Shown here one piece after another: positions 33,450-42,994 of a stretch of 64,000 nt of DNA. The DNA is from UBA1847 sp942492205 (GTDB lineage Bacteria > Pseudomonadota > Gammaproteobacteria > Steroidobacterales > Woeseiaceae). Within the stretch, counting starts at the first letter, position 1. Every line of letters starts with the position of its first letter. Location: NCBI GenBank assembly GCA_942492205.1, contig CALODT010000005.1, forward strand, positions 1-64,000, written 5' to 3'. Position numbers and translations under genes: made by a program. The notes under the pieces were generated by a model. It was not told where the DNA came from, searched no databases, and saw nothing but the letters and a program-made list of their open reading frames with translations.

Positions 33450-33863
33450 ATGACCACAAGAGGAGAGGGCAGCAACGCAGTAACAGCGCTGATTAAGTGG
33501 TCAGCTCGGGTACTCGGGGTGCTCATGGCTGGTTTTCTGCTGTTTATGTTCTTTGGGTACTTTTTGGAGGGGCGTGGTCCAACCGCCGACTCACTGGGAC
33601 CGTTCGCTGCATTCGGTTTAGTGCTGATGGGGGTTTATGCCCTGGCTATGTTCATGGCCCTCAAATGGGAGCGCACAGGCTCAGTCCTTGGAGCGATCGT
33701 CCTATTATGCTTCTTCATTATAATGTTCCTCGGATTGCTCCCCGGAAACGTCGCAGGCGGCTTCAGCGCCAAAGGCGTCCTGAATCCAGTTTTTCTAGCC
33801 TTATGGATACCGATCCTGTTGTACTTCATATGCTGGGGGCTTGGAAAGCGGGGTGCCGGCTGA
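33450..33863 (+). CDS. four-helix membrane protein, unknown
   Basis: A 137-residue protein with four hydrophobic segments: VLGVLMAGFLLFMFFGYFL; FAAFGLVLMGVYALAMFMAL; VLGAIVLLCFFIIMFLGLL; and FLALWIPILLYFICWGL. The ATG at 33450 has an AAGGA Shine-Dalgarno and the protein begins with a short polar segment. It resembles small uncharacterised four-TM families of Proteobacteria. It is the only clear rightward gene in the three repeat clusters. Confidence 0.7.
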   Translation: MTTRGEGSNAVTALIKWSARVLGVLMAGFLLFMFFGYFLEGRGPTADSLGPFAAFGLVLMGVYALAMFMALKWERTGSVLGAIVLLCFFIIMFLGLLPGNVAGGFSAKGVLNPVFLALWIPILLYFICWGLGKRGAG

Positions 33864-33960
33864 ACATACATCAAGACGGCTATATTCAATTCCGATATGA
33901 CGACCAAACATCGACCGGTTGAAGTCACAGTCGGCAGCAGACATTCATGACCCTAACACC

Positions 33961-34007
33961 CGAACTTTTGCTTGCGGCGAGCAGCGGCCGCTCAGAACCA
34001 TCTGAAC
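33961..34007. repeat. palindromic cassette repeat 10
   Basis: CTTGCGGCGAGCAGCGGCCGC, a diverged copy of the CGGCCAGAAGCGG arm, directly left of the SnoaL-like gene stop. Confidence 0.5.
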
Positions 34008-34415
34008 CTATGTGCTCGCAGCACCGAATACTGCATCAATCAGCGCTGTATCCATGTATTCCTTGACGGCTACGATCTGCCCGTCGTGTATCTTTATGAC
34101 CTGACAATACGTGTTGTTATAAGGCGTGCCATCAGCAGTTTCTGCCGTTCCGGATGTCTGTGCGACGACAATGTCATCCTCTGCAGTCAAGCGCTCAATT
34201 TGCGAAGAGATTCCTGCTTTTAGCTGACTGAATAACGGGCCTAGAAGGTCCTCTGCGATCGCTTGCTTGCCGATGTATTCGCCTGAAAACTTCGTGGAAC
34301 CAATATTTGTCCACGTAACGTCATCAGCCAAGAGTGCGAAACAGGCATCCATATCGCCTCGCGCTCCAGCCTCGTAGAAGTCGAGGACAACTTGTTTATT
34401 CTCAGCGATTCCCAT
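34008..34415 (-). CDS. SnoaL/NTF2-like protein
   Basis: A 135-residue single-domain protein with the cone-shaped NTF2/SnoaL pattern: helix NKQVVLDFYEAGARGDMDAC, DDVTWTNIG, and beta strands with the YCQVIKIHDGQIVAVKEYMD ending. Members are ketosteroid isomerase-like enzymes, cyclases or binding proteins; no catalytic role can be set here. The ATG at 34415 lies after GGAGGAG. Stand-alone cassette gene. Confidence 0.82.
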   Translation of the reverse strand: MGIAENKQVVLDFYEAGARGDMDACFALLADDVTWTNIGSTKFSGEYIGKQAIAEDLLGPLFSQLKAGISSQIERLTAEDDIVVAQTSGTAETADGTPYNNTYCQVIKIHDGQIVAVKEYMDTALIDAVFGAAST

Positions 34416-34446
34416 TACTCCTCCAAAAGGTTGCAACTTTCATCAA

Positions 34447-34516
34447 CTGGCCGGGTGAGTCACCAGCCGACATTTTAGCCTAAATCAGGCGGCCTCCGCC
34501 TTGCGGCCAGAAGCGC
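34447..34516. repeat. palindromic cassette repeat 11
   Basis: GGCGGCCTCCGCCTTGCGGCCAGAAGCG: two family arms facing each other, between the SnoaL-like gene and the next gene. Confidence 0.6.
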
Positions 34517-34545
34517 TGATACGCGAAAGCGAGATCGACGCTCTG

Positions 34546-35247
34546 CTAAGGGCCGCTTCCCGAACGGCCAAGGTAAGTATCGACTTGTGTCTGGACGCTT
34601 TCCACTTCCTCGAGCCAATGAGTCACAAGAGCCATATAGCCCCGATTCTGTCGTTGCGCTTGCAACATCTGGTTACCAAAGGTCCTTATTGGCAGTTCAT
34701 CAGCCGCGAGAAATCGGTTCTCTACAAGGTCCCAGGCCTGCGGCAGCCAGACCCGTAGAATATCCTGTGTTGTGTCGTCGTAACGGTCACCGTTGTACTC
34801 GAGTCTTGGGTTTGAGTGTTCGTACAGGTTTGCAAGACTGCTGACCAGATTCGGGTCGCCAAGCACTGCGAACTGGCCCTCTGCGACCATGGTTGCCCAT
34901 GATGACGCGCGAGGAAATACCGTACGGTTGTCAGTCAGGGCGTGCTCAAGCGCAGCAGAGAACGAAGCGGCCGGGACATTCGGTGAATTCGACAACCATG
35001 CTTGGATTTGTTGATGACTCCGAGCTTGGTCGTTCTGAAGAGAAAGTACCTCGTGGCCATCTGCCAGATCCGACGCCAGCTCCGCGCGTAAATTTCTCAG
35101 CGCTGAGATCGCTTCCATCTTTCGATCTTGCGCCGTAGATGCTCCCTCAAGAACTATCGCCAAATAGACGGATGAGACTATTAGCACTGCCTCTGCTAGA
35201 AAGCGTTTCCAAGGTAGAGCTTTGATGTTCAGTGGTCGGTCAGCCAT
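34546..35247 (-). CDS. one-TM protein, DUF6090-like
   Basis: A 233-residue protein. A short basic start and one N-terminal membrane helix (AEAVLIVSSVYLAIVLEG) lead into a long helical region (RKMEAISALRNLRAELASDL) and a mostly alpha-helical C-terminus. The order (helix, then a coiled ALRNLRxEL region) resembles DUF6090-type proteins. Function unknown. The AGTTTATCAC-type repeat lies upstream. Confidence 0.7.
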   Translation of the reverse strand: MADRPLNIKALPWKRFLAEAVLIVSSVYLAIVLEGASTAQDRKMEAISALRNLRAELASDLADGHEVLSLQNDQARSHQQIQAWLSNSPNVPAASFSAALEHALTDNRTVFPRASSWATMVAEGQFAVLGDPNLVSSLANLYEHSNPRLEYNGDRYDDTTQDILRVWLPQAWDLVENRFLAADELPIRTFGNQMLQAQRQNRGYMALVTHWLEEVESVQTQVDTYLGRSGSGP

Positions 35248-35325
35248 CTGATTTCGGCTTCACAATAACTCTCGTGTCCAGGTGAAGGATAGCACCCGAT
35301 TTGGATTGATCGTTTCCGAACGTCA

Positions 35326-35445
35326 CCATTGGGTTGCAGTAGCAGTCTTTGAGTAGTTTATCACTCAAGGGGCTGCTTTCGAGCGCTTACCAGCCGCTCG
35401 CTCTCATTCTGGGCGAAGGTTTGCTTGCGGCCAGGAGCGGCTGGT
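35326..35445. repeat. palindromic cassette repeat 12 (AGTTTATCAC type)
   Basis: AGTTTATCAC (35354-35363), GGGCTGCTTTCGAGCGC, then CCAGCCGCTCGCTCT and GCGGCCAGGAGCGGCTGG. A close copy of repeat 4. Confidence 0.75.
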
Positions 35446-35488
35446 CACGTATATAGATGTTGCACTAAGTTGTAGAGAAAACCGAAAG

Positions 35489-36034
35489 CTAGTTTTCTCT
35501 TGCTTCGCGGCCATGCGACTCTCGTTTCTCCGAAAGTACGACTGGACAATTAGCCCGTTCGCCCGGCGGCGAGCCATTCTCGATCCATGCACGAACTTGC
35601 GGGCCGACCCTACCTGGCCCCTGGCTAATGCGCGGCCATAGACACGCAGCGGCGGGAATACCGAGAAAGTTTTCACCAAAGGCCGCAAATCCGAGGTTTA
35701 CTATGGTCTCCTCACCCAACAGTCCCTGTTCGATCTGAAGCAATGCGGTTTCGAACAGCCGAAAATCCGCTCTAAGCCTACGATCGACAGCTAACCAGTC
35801 CGCGTAACTCCAAGTCTTGACGGCCTCCTCGTCAAATGCCTGCTCGTACAGTAGATTCAGTCGGTCGTCCATTGTCTGGTGGAACTCAGAGGTCGCTATA
35901 CCAATCGCCTGAAACGCAGCTGCTCTGGCCTGAACGTTCGAGTTTCGCAGTTCGATACCGACAAAAACCAGCGAAACCAGAATACCGAAGATTCCGATTA
36001 ACTCGACGTAGGCTCTAAGTCTTTCTGAGTTCAT
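35489..36034 (-). CDS. one-TM protein of unknown function (paralogue 3)
   Basis: A 181-residue protein with an N-terminal helix (GIFGILVSLVFVGIEL) and a helical soluble part starting RNSNVQARAAAFQAIG. Its layout matches the products at 21814 and 22481. The last 40 or so residues are Gly, Pro and Arg rich and unlike the other two, which may mean a shifted or replaced 3' end. Function unknown. Confidence 0.7.
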   Translation of the reverse strand: MNSERLRAYVELIGIFGILVSLVFVGIELRNSNVQARAAAFQAIGIATSEFHQTMDDRLNLLYEQAFDEEAVKTWSYADWLAVDRRLRADFRLFETALLQIEQGLLGEETIVNLGFAAFGENFLGIPAAACLWPRISQGPGRVGPQVRAWIENGSPPGERANCPVVLSEKRESHGREAREN

Positions 36035-36054
36035 ATTTCAAGGTTCAAGTTGCT

Positions 36055-36120
36055 GATGTCCGCTTCGGGTCAGTAGCAGACCTCCATGTTACCCCGAAAG
36101 CGGCCGTTCGAGCGGCTGGT
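36055..36120. repeat. palindromic cassette repeat 13
   Basis: CCGCTTCGGGTCAGTAGCAG (36060-36079) and GAAAGCGGCCGTTCGAGCGGC: the right boundary of the second cluster. Confidence 0.7.
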
Positions 36121-36304
36121 CTTGAGGAAGAAGAGGACCTGGCCACTCACAAACGGCAGGTATTGGGAACCGCCAGGGAACTCGAGCGCAAAGTCTGGGC
36201 CGAATCTTTTCCTTCAACAAAGTCTATGCCAAGCTGTGACCCCCGGGCTCCGAAGGCGTGGGTTTCGCTTCCGTGCGAATGTCCCGGCCGGCAGGTTTCG
36301 TTTG

Positions 36305-37768
36305 CTACAAGATCGGGCTCAAGAGGCGCGCACCGGCAGCGCCCAACTTGAAAAGCGGGTTCCGCTGGCGAATTTCATCGTGGGCAACCTCGCGTGAGTT
36401 GGTGAAGTCCTTTTCGAACATCGCTTTCACTTCGGCTGCCAGATCGTAGTTGACGGTGAGAAGCGTGACCTCGAAATTCAGGCGAAAAGAGCGGTTGTCC
36501 AGGTTGGCTGTGCCAACGCCAACGCCAAAATCATCGATCAGGAACGCCTTTTGATGCATGAAGCCCTTGGTGTAGCGATAGAAACGAATGCCCTTGGCGC
36601 CGGTCAGTTTCATGAAATAGAAAGAGGCGAGATAGACCATGAAATGATCGGGGTTGGCAGGGAGCAGGATGCGGACGTCTACACCGCGTAACCCCGCCAC
36701 CTGAAGTGCAGAGATGACTTCCGCATTCGGCACGAAATACGGGCTGGCGATCCAGAAACGATGCTGCGCCGAATGAATGGCATGAACGAACATCAGGTTG
36801 CAGGATTCGTAGTCGTCAGCCGGCCCGCTCGGCAGTACGAGAACATCGGCATTACCGCCCTGCGCGGCTCGCGTCTCCCATTCCAGTCCCTCGATGGTTT
36901 CACCCGTTGCCCAGTGCCAGTCCTCCGCGAATATCAGCTGCAAGGCATCCGCGGAGGGTCCCTCGACTGACATGTGTGTATCGCGCCAGGCGCCGTACTT
37001 TTCGCTCTTTCCGAGATACTCGTCCCCGACGTTCAAACCGCCAACAAACGCGAGATCGCCGTCAATGACCACGATCTTGCGGTGATTACGAAAGTTGACC
37101 TGCATCGGGTTTGCAAAAAATTTCGACGACCGGAATGCGTTGATGTTTACTCCGGCATCGCGATACTCACGAATCACACGACTTGGCAGCTTGCGGCTGC
37201 CGAGCTGATCGAACAGAAAGTAGACGCGAACGCCGGCACGCGACTTCTCGATCAGCAGCTCCTGCAGGCGACGACCCAGGTCGTCGTCGCGCACGATGAA
37301 GAACTGGATGAGCACGTAGGATTTCGCGTCCTTTATCGCGGCAAAGATGGCGCTGAAAGCAGACTCGCCGTTGACGTGTAGCTGCAGGTGATTACCGTAG
37401 GTAAACGGGAGATGCGCCAGCCGCTCGAGAAAACTGAGTCGACCGCCATAGTCGGGCAGGTCCGACCGGTACGCGTCACATACCGTTCGCGCCTTTTGCG
37501 CGATCCATCCATGGGCAAGATCGGCATTGCGTCGTGCATCGACATAGCCACTGAAGCGGTTGCGCCCGAATACGATGTAGGAAGGCAGCGCAATTACTGG
37601 CGCCGCGACCAGCGCGATCGCCCACGCGGTCGAACCTTGAGCGGAGCGCGCGTTGAAAACGGCGTGAACGGCGGCGATGATGGCCAGGATTTCGAGCAAC
37701 GCGTAGGTGATCGCGAGCACGCCCAGGGAGCCGAGATCGGCCAGCAGTGCAGTGGGTGTCAGGCTCAT
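36305..37768 (-). CDS. cls: cardiolipin synthase (phospholipase D family)
   Basis: A 487-residue protein with two N-terminal membrane segments (about 10-65) and two phospholipase-D domains. Each domain has an HKD-type motif: NHRKIVVIDGDLAFVGG and MHQKAFLIDDFGVGVGTANL. It condenses phospholipids to cardiolipin at the inner membrane. The ATG at 37768 gives the normal family length; the open frame extends 52 more codons upstream without family sequence. Confidence 0.92.
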   Translation of the reverse strand: MSLTPTALLADLGSLGVLAITYALLEILAIIAAVHAVFNARSAQGSTAWAIALVAAPVIALPSYIVFGRNRFSGYVDARRNADLAHGWIAQKARTVCDAYRSDLPDYGGRLSFLERLAHLPFTYGNHLQLHVNGESAFSAIFAAIKDAKSYVLIQFFIVRDDDLGRRLQELLIEKSRAGVRVYFLFDQLGSRKLPSRVIREYRDAGVNINAFRSSKFFANPMQVNFRNHRKIVVIDGDLAFVGGLNVGDEYLGKSEKYGAWRDTHMSVEGPSADALQLIFAEDWHWATGETIEGLEWETRAAQGGNADVLVLPSGPADDYESCNLMFVHAIHSAQHRFWIASPYFVPNAEVISALQVAGLRGVDVRILLPANPDHFMVYLASFYFMKLTGAKGIRFYRYTKGFMHQKAFLIDDFGVGVGTANLDNRSFRLNFEVTLLTVNYDLAAEVKAMFEKDFTNSREVAHDEIRQRNPLFKLGAAGARLLSPIL

Positions 37769-38244
37769 AGCCCGATTATGCGGGATTTTTCGCCTGGCCG
37801 ATTGACAATAGTGTGACCATGGTTCGCAAGACAGTTTGTGATTCATGTCATGCCGCGCATCGAGCATAGCCGCGCTTCGAGCGAGCTGCCGTTTTTGCAG
37901 TTGTTTTTCGCTGGCCTTTGCCAACGCTCACTGCGCGTTGTGTTTCGAAACGTATCAAATGCCCGCGAAGGTCTTCGCAAGTGAGACAATTGAGATGATA
38001 CTTGCTAGTAGCACCGGTCGACGTTGCACCATCGGTATTGGTTCTCCTCATCCATCCAGGCTGGATTTGTTTATGCCCCTTTTACACAACACATGCTCAG
38101 GCGATGGGCCGTTACACACATCCGGTTGCCGATCACAGTCGCGCGCTTGCTGCGCGGACTCGCCGCCTTCGCCGTCGAGGGCAAAGCAGAGTGCGTGTGG
38201 CTGAGCAACGGCCCCATCTGTCGGGCCTGCAACGTTTCACGTCG
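37769..38244. other. intergenic stretch
   Basis: About 475 bp between divergent genes. Open frames cross it but show no family sequence or ribosome-binding site, and nothing recognisable is seen. Confidence 0.5.
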
Positions 38245-39069
38245 ATGTCCCGTCCGATTGATCCGGCCTATCTGTCGAACCGTGCGCTGCTAGCCATCCT
38301 GCCGTTGCTCGCGTTGGTGAGCGCCGGCCTGGCGTCGGTTCGCGATACCGGTGGCGGGCCGTTGGCGGCCGCATTCAGCGGAGCGCTGCTTGCATTCGCG
38401 GCGTGGGCGCTGACCCGCGAACTGGCACCGGACTACGATGCCGCGGCTTTCGTCGCACTGACACTCGCGTGGGTCGGAAATGTCGCGTTCGGGGTGAACC
38501 GGGTTTTGCTGCTGTTTGTCGCGTTGCTGCTCGTTCGAATTGTGAACCGCTCGACCGGTCTGCCGTCGCGGCTGTTCGATACGCTTGCGATTCTCGGATT
38601 CTGTATATGGGCGGCTACCAGCACGCAGCAACCGCTGCTGCTGTTGGTCGCGTTCGCGGCATTCGCACTCGATGCAGCACTCGATAATCCTCTGCGCCGC
38701 CACTACCTGGCAGCAGCGGCCTGCCTGGGCGCCTTCATCTGGATGCTGTTCGGCAACCCAGAGCTGATCGCTGACAAACTGATAATCCGGGACTGGGCGT
38801 GGATCGCTATCTTCGCAGGCGGCATTTCACTGGTCGTGAGCCGGAGTCCGGCGCCCGTTTCTTATTGCGATATTTCGCCAGACCGCCTCGATCGAACGCG
38901 CGTCAATGCTGGCCTGGTCGTGGGGTTCCTGATAGCGATCCAGGCGTTACTGAGCAGCGGCCCTTCCGCCTGGCTGGAAACCCCGATCTGGCTGTGCATC
39001 TTTGCTGTGCTGCTTTCGTTTGCACTTCGCCACGCGAAAGGACGTCCAAAAAGCACCTTTCTGGATTAA
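38245..39069 (+). CDS. polytopic membrane protein, unknown
   Basis: A 274-residue protein with about nine hydrophobic segments separated by short loops, and a cytoplasmic tail ending RHAKGRPKSTFLD. The ATG at 38245 precedes the first helix closely; the open frame continues upstream into Arg-rich sequence that does not look coding. No family is recognised. Confidence 0.68.
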   Translation: MSRPIDPAYLSNRALLAILPLLALVSAGLASVRDTGGGPLAAAFSGALLAFAAWALTRELAPDYDAAAFVALTLAWVGNVAFGVNRVLLLFVALLLVRIVNRSTGLPSRLFDTLAILGFCIWAATSTQQPLLLLVAFAAFALDAALDNPLRRHYLAAAACLGAFIWMLFGNPELIADKLIIRDWAWIAIFAGGISLVVSRSPAPVSYCDISPDRLDRTRVNAGLVVGFLIAIQALLSSGPSAWLETPIWLCIFAVLLSFALRHAKGRPKSTFLD

Positions 39070-39196
39070 GACTCGGGAGCCGCGGACAAAGCGCCGGTAG
39101 CTGCGCCGGACAGCATGTTGGTCTCCGAAGACCGGGGTATCGATGTTCCACGATCTGCTTGAGAGAACGGAAAGTTTCACACACCGTTTCGCGGCG

Positions 39197-40123
39197 TCAG
39201 TGCAGCCCCATGAGCACGCGCACGTGAGTCTCGACGCAGCGCGCCAGGCTCTTGAGCTCGTAGCCACCTTCGAGCGCGGAGATGATGCGCCCTGATGCGA
39301 ATTGGCTGGCGATCTCTACAATGCGCTCCGACACCCACTTGAAATCAGCGTCGGTCAGCGCGACGTGCGACATGTCGTCATCGCAGTGGGCATCGAATCC
39401 TGCTGATACGAAGACCAATTCGGGCTGGAACTTCTCAAGCGCCGGCAGCCAGTGATCGGTGACCGCCGCGCGGAACTCGTCACTTCTCGCGGTAGCCGCC
39501 ATCGGTACGCTGATCCTGTTCGAGGTGTTCGGCAGCAGTGGTGTGTACGGGTAGAAAGGATGCTCGAAGGTCGAACAGAACAGGATGCGACCTTCGTTCT
39601 GAAAGATCTCCTCCGTGCCGTTACCGTGATGAACATCGAAGTCGACGATAGCGATCCTCTCCAGGTCGTACGTCGCCAGCGCATGCGCGGCCCCCACGGC
39701 GATGTTGTCAAAGAGACAAAAGCCCATCGCTCGAGCGCTCTCAGCGTGATGCCCCGGGGGTCGGACGCCGCAAAAAGCCGACTCCATTTCACCTCCCATG
39801 ACGAGATCGACGGCGGCCACAACCGATCCGGCCGCGCGATAGGCGGCGTCCAGGGACTTGGGGGATACCACAGTATCGGGATCGAGGCGTGCGTAACCGG
39901 ACTCAGGAATAGCGGCCCGGATCGCCTCCAGGTGTTCCCGAGGATGAACTCTCAGCAGCTGCTCATCGCTGGCCATTGGGGCATCGAAATAGCGGAGAAT
40001 GCTGTCAAGACCGCTGGCGATGAACTGGTCTTCGATAGCGAACAGGCGTCCGGGATGCTCCGGGTGCCCCGGGCCCGTGTCATGGTTGCGACAGTCCGGA
40101 TGCGTTATATACGCGGTGCGCAC
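39197..40123 (-). CDS. histone-deacetylase-family (AcuC-like) lysine deacetylase
   Basis: A 308-residue arginase/HDAC-fold protein with all key elements: the active-site pair His125-His126 in RPPGHHAE, zinc ligands Asp163 and His165 in DFDVHHGNGT, third zinc ligand Asp244 in SAGFDAH, and the EGGY loop near the C-terminus. It likely removes acyl groups from protein lysines or small amides. It is divergent, 81 bp apart, from a Pat-type protein acetyltransferase, recalling AcuA/AcuC control of acetyl-CoA synthetase in Bacillus. Confidence 0.9.
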   Translation of the reverse strand: MRTAYITHPDCRNHDTGPGHPEHPGRLFAIEDQFIASGLDSILRYFDAPMASDEQLLRVHPREHLEAIRAAIPESGYARLDPDTVVSPKSLDAAYRAAGSVVAAVDLVMGGEMESAFCGVRPPGHHAESARAMGFCLFDNIAVGAAHALATYDLERIAIVDFDVHHGNGTEEIFQNEGRILFCSTFEHPFYPYTPLLPNTSNRISVPMAATARSDEFRAAVTDHWLPALEKFQPELVFVSAGFDAHCDDDMSHVALTDADFKWVSERIVEIASQFASGRIISALEGGYELKSLARCVETHVRVLMGLH

Positions 40124-40204
40124 CGTGGATCTCCTTATTTGTTTCGTGTGCGCCCGCAGTGTAAAAGGTCGCTGCAGCGAAAGGAATCTACCTCAGGAGC
40201 TATT

Positions 40205-42901
40205 TTGAACACCCACTATCTCACACCCCTGTTCACGCCCGGGAGCATCGCGCTGTTTGGTGCCAGCGATCGAAAAGATTCGGTCGGTGGTATCGTTTTT
40301 AAGAATTTGCTGACTTCGGGCTTCAAAGGCCGGATCTACGGGATAAATCCTGGTCGAGATGTGATCCAGGGCCAAACAGCGTACAAGTCGCTGGCAGAGA
40401 TAGATGAGTCCGTCGACCTCGCCGTGGTCGCGACTCCCGCCCCGAGCATTCCGGCTATCGTTGAAGCTTGCGGCGAACACGGCATCCGGATGATGCTCAT
40501 CCTGTCGGCGGGATTTCGCGAGACCGGGCCGGCAGGTCGCAAGCTGGAGGATCGGGTCACTCAGATGGCGAACCGCTACGGTATTCGTCTGATGGGACCC
40601 AATTGCCTCGGAATTATCCGACCGGATATCGGCCTGAACGCCACGTTCGGCAACAACGATGCGCAGCCTGGCAACCTCGCGCTGGTGTCCCAATCCGGCG
40701 CCATCTGTACCGCCATTCTCGACTGGGCGGCCGTGAACGAAATCGGATTTTCGGCGGTCGTTTCCACCGGCATTGCCGCCGACCTGGATTTCGGCGACTA
40801 CCTCGACTACCTGGTCGCCGATCCGAAGACCAAGGCGATACTGCTGTACATCGAAGGTGTCTATGATTCACGCCGCTTCATGAGCAGCCTGCGCGCGGCT
40901 GCGCGCATCAAGCCTGTCATTGCACTCAAGGTCGGGCGGCATGCAGCCGGGGCCGAAGCGTCGGCCTCGCATACCGGCGCCCTGGTCGGTAGCGACGACA
41001 CGTTCTCGGCGGCCCTATCGCGCTCAGGCGTACTGCGCGTGGAGACGATTGGCCAACTGTTCGCAGCAGCGCGGGCACTATCTTCAGATCAGCACCGACG
41101 GCCGTCCGAGCGACTCGTCATTATTACCAACGGCGGCGGGCCCGGCGTCATGGCCGCTGATCGTGCCGTGGACCAGGGCATCGAGTTGAGCACATTGAGT
41201 GACGAAACCATGAAGCGCCTGAACGAGGTGCTTCCTGCAGTGTGGTCTCACAGCAATCCTGTGGACGTAATTGGCGATGCGCCACCTGAACGCTACAAGC
41301 AAACGATCGACATTTGCCTTCAAGATCCGGATATCGACGGCGCCGTCGTGATCCTGACACCGCAGGCGATGACGCGACCGACGGAGGTTGCGCGGGCCGT
41401 CATAGACGTCGCAAAGCAACATGACAAGCCCGTCATGACGAGTTGGATGGGTGGTGCCCAGATTGAAGAAGCGCGCCAGCTATTCAACGCGGCGCGGCTG
41501 CCGAATTACACGACGGTCGAGAACGCGATTGACGCGTTCTCCTACCTGGCGCGTTATAACCGCAACCAACGCCTGCTCCTGCAGACCCCCGGACGACTGA
41601 GTACCGGTAAGACACCGCCGGATATCGACGGTGCGCGGCTCATTATCGAGTCGGTGCTCAACGAGCAGCGGAAAACGCTGACCGAGCCGGAGTCACTGGC
41701 GATCCTGAATGCGTTCCATATTCCAACCGTTCGCAGCGGCGTTGCCCGATCTGCGAACGAAGCGTTAATTGTGGCCGAGACAATTGGTTTTCCGATTGCG
41801 ATGAAAATTCTCTCGACCGACATCACGCACAAGTCCGACGCCGGCGGCGTGCGGCTCAACATCAATTCGGCGCACGAGGTTCGCAGCATATTTCGTCAAC
41901 TTGTCGATGAAGTGCAGGCCAAAGTCCCGGATGCGTCGATTGACGGCGTCACGATAGAGAAGATGTACCGAAGTTCGAATGGTCGCGAACTGATGATCGG
42001 CATTATTCGTGATCCGGTGTTTGGCCCGGTTATCAGCTTCGGCAGCGGCGGCACGACGGTGGAGATCATGGGTGACTCGGTCATCTCCCTCCCGCCGCTG
42101 AACCACCGCCTGGCGACCGACCTGATCAACCGCACCAAAGTGTCCAAGATGCTAGGCGAGTTCCGCAACTTGCCGGCCGTTGACATGAATCAACTCATTG
42201 ATGTCTTGCTCAGTGTCTCCGGCATGGCGTGTGAACTGCCATCGGTGCAGGAAATGGACATCAATCCGCTGATCATTGACGACAAGGGTATCGTGGCCGT
42301 CGATGCCCGCATTATGGTCGATTTTCCGAAACCCTCGACAGATCCGTACCACCATCTTGCGATTCATCCCTACCCGGCGCAGCTGGTCAAAAACGTCCAG
42401 CTCAACGATGGCACTGATATCGTCATTCGTCCTATTCGACCCGAAGATGCCGAGATCGAGGCGAAGTTTGTACGCGAGCTGTCAAAAGAGGCGAAGTACT
42501 TCCGCTTCATGAATACGATGCAGGAACTGAGCCAGGAGATGCTGGTTCGCTTCACGCAGATCGACTATCACAACGAGATGGCGCTGATAGCCGTTCGCCG
42601 GGTCAATGGCGTCGAAGACCAGATCGGTGTCGCGCGATATGCGACGAACCCGGACAAGACAAGTTGCGAGTTTGCGCTGGTTGTTTCAGACAAGTGGCAA
42701 AGCAAAGGGATCGCACACCGCCTGATGCTCAACCTGATGGAAATCGCACGCGACCGTGACCTCGAAGTCATGGAGGGCCAGGTCTTGAGTGACAACAAGA
42801 AGATGCTCGAGCTAATGACCTCTCTGAACTTCGAGATCTCGATCCATCCGGACGACAGTTCAATCAAGCTTGTCGTAGCGCAGTTGCACAAGTCGGCTTG
42901 A
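40205..42901 (+). CDS. Pat/PatZ-type protein lysine acetyltransferase (ADP-forming acyl-CoA synthetase-GNAT fusion)
   Basis: An 898-residue protein. A CoA-binding Rossmann domain (about 10-140, SIALFGASDRKDSVGG), a succinyl-CoA-synthetase-like domain with SGAICTAILDW and HTGALVGSD, an ATP-grasp-like domain (about 480-700) and a C-terminal GNAT domain (about 735-890, WQSKGIAHRLMLNLM as acetyl-CoA loop). Order and length match PatZ/Pka, which acetylates acetyl-CoA synthetase and other proteins. The TTG at 40205 follows AGGAG with a 6-nt spacer; the frame is open well upstream, but that part overlaps the deacetylase gene on the other strand. Confidence 0.92.
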   Translation: MNTHYLTPLFTPGSIALFGASDRKDSVGGIVFKNLLTSGFKGRIYGINPGRDVIQGQTAYKSLAEIDESVDLAVVATPAPSIPAIVEACGEHGIRMMLILSAGFRETGPAGRKLEDRVTQMANRYGIRLMGPNCLGIIRPDIGLNATFGNNDAQPGNLALVSQSGAICTAILDWAAVNEIGFSAVVSTGIAADLDFGDYLDYLVADPKTKAILLYIEGVYDSRRFMSSLRAAARIKPVIALKVGRHAAGAEASASHTGALVGSDDTFSAALSRSGVLRVETIGQLFAAARALSSDQHRRPSERLVIITNGGGPGVMAADRAVDQGIELSTLSDETMKRLNEVLPAVWSHSNPVDVIGDAPPERYKQTIDICLQDPDIDGAVVILTPQAMTRPTEVARAVIDVAKQHDKPVMTSWMGGAQIEEARQLFNAARLPNYTTVENAIDAFSYLARYNRNQRLLLQTPGRLSTGKTPPDIDGARLIIESVLNEQRKTLTEPESLAILNAFHIPTVRSGVARSANEALIVAETIGFPIAMKILSTDITHKSDAGGVRLNINSAHEVRSIFRQLVDEVQAKVPDASIDGVTIEKMYRSSNGRELMIGIIRDPVFGPVISFGSGGTTVEIMGDSVISLPPLNHRLATDLINRTKVSKMLGEFRNLPAVDMNQLIDVLLSVSGMACELPSVQEMDINPLIIDDKGIVAVDARIMVDFPKPSTDPYHHLAIHPYPAQLVKNVQLNDGTDIVIRPIRPEDAEIEAKFVRELSKEAKYFRFMNTMQELSQEMLVRFTQIDYHNEMALIAVRRVNGVEDQIGVARYATNPDKTSCEFALVVSDKWQSKGIAHRLMLNLMEIARDRDLEVMEGQVLSDNKKMLELMTSLNFEISIHPDDSSIKLVVAQLHKSA

Positions 42902-42994
42902 GCTGCAAGTGTTGGCTATCCAGCGCAGATCTCGAGAGGAGGGCAAAAGAGCCGCTGCCAACGAACAAGTCGACGGCACATGGTTGGTAGCGCT

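Noticed and set aside
39452..40204. N-terminal extension of the acetyltransferase (open frame 251 codons longer)
   Set aside because: It overlaps the deacetylase gene on the other strand, lacks family sequence, and a TTG with good AGGAG spacing at 40205 starts the normal domain.
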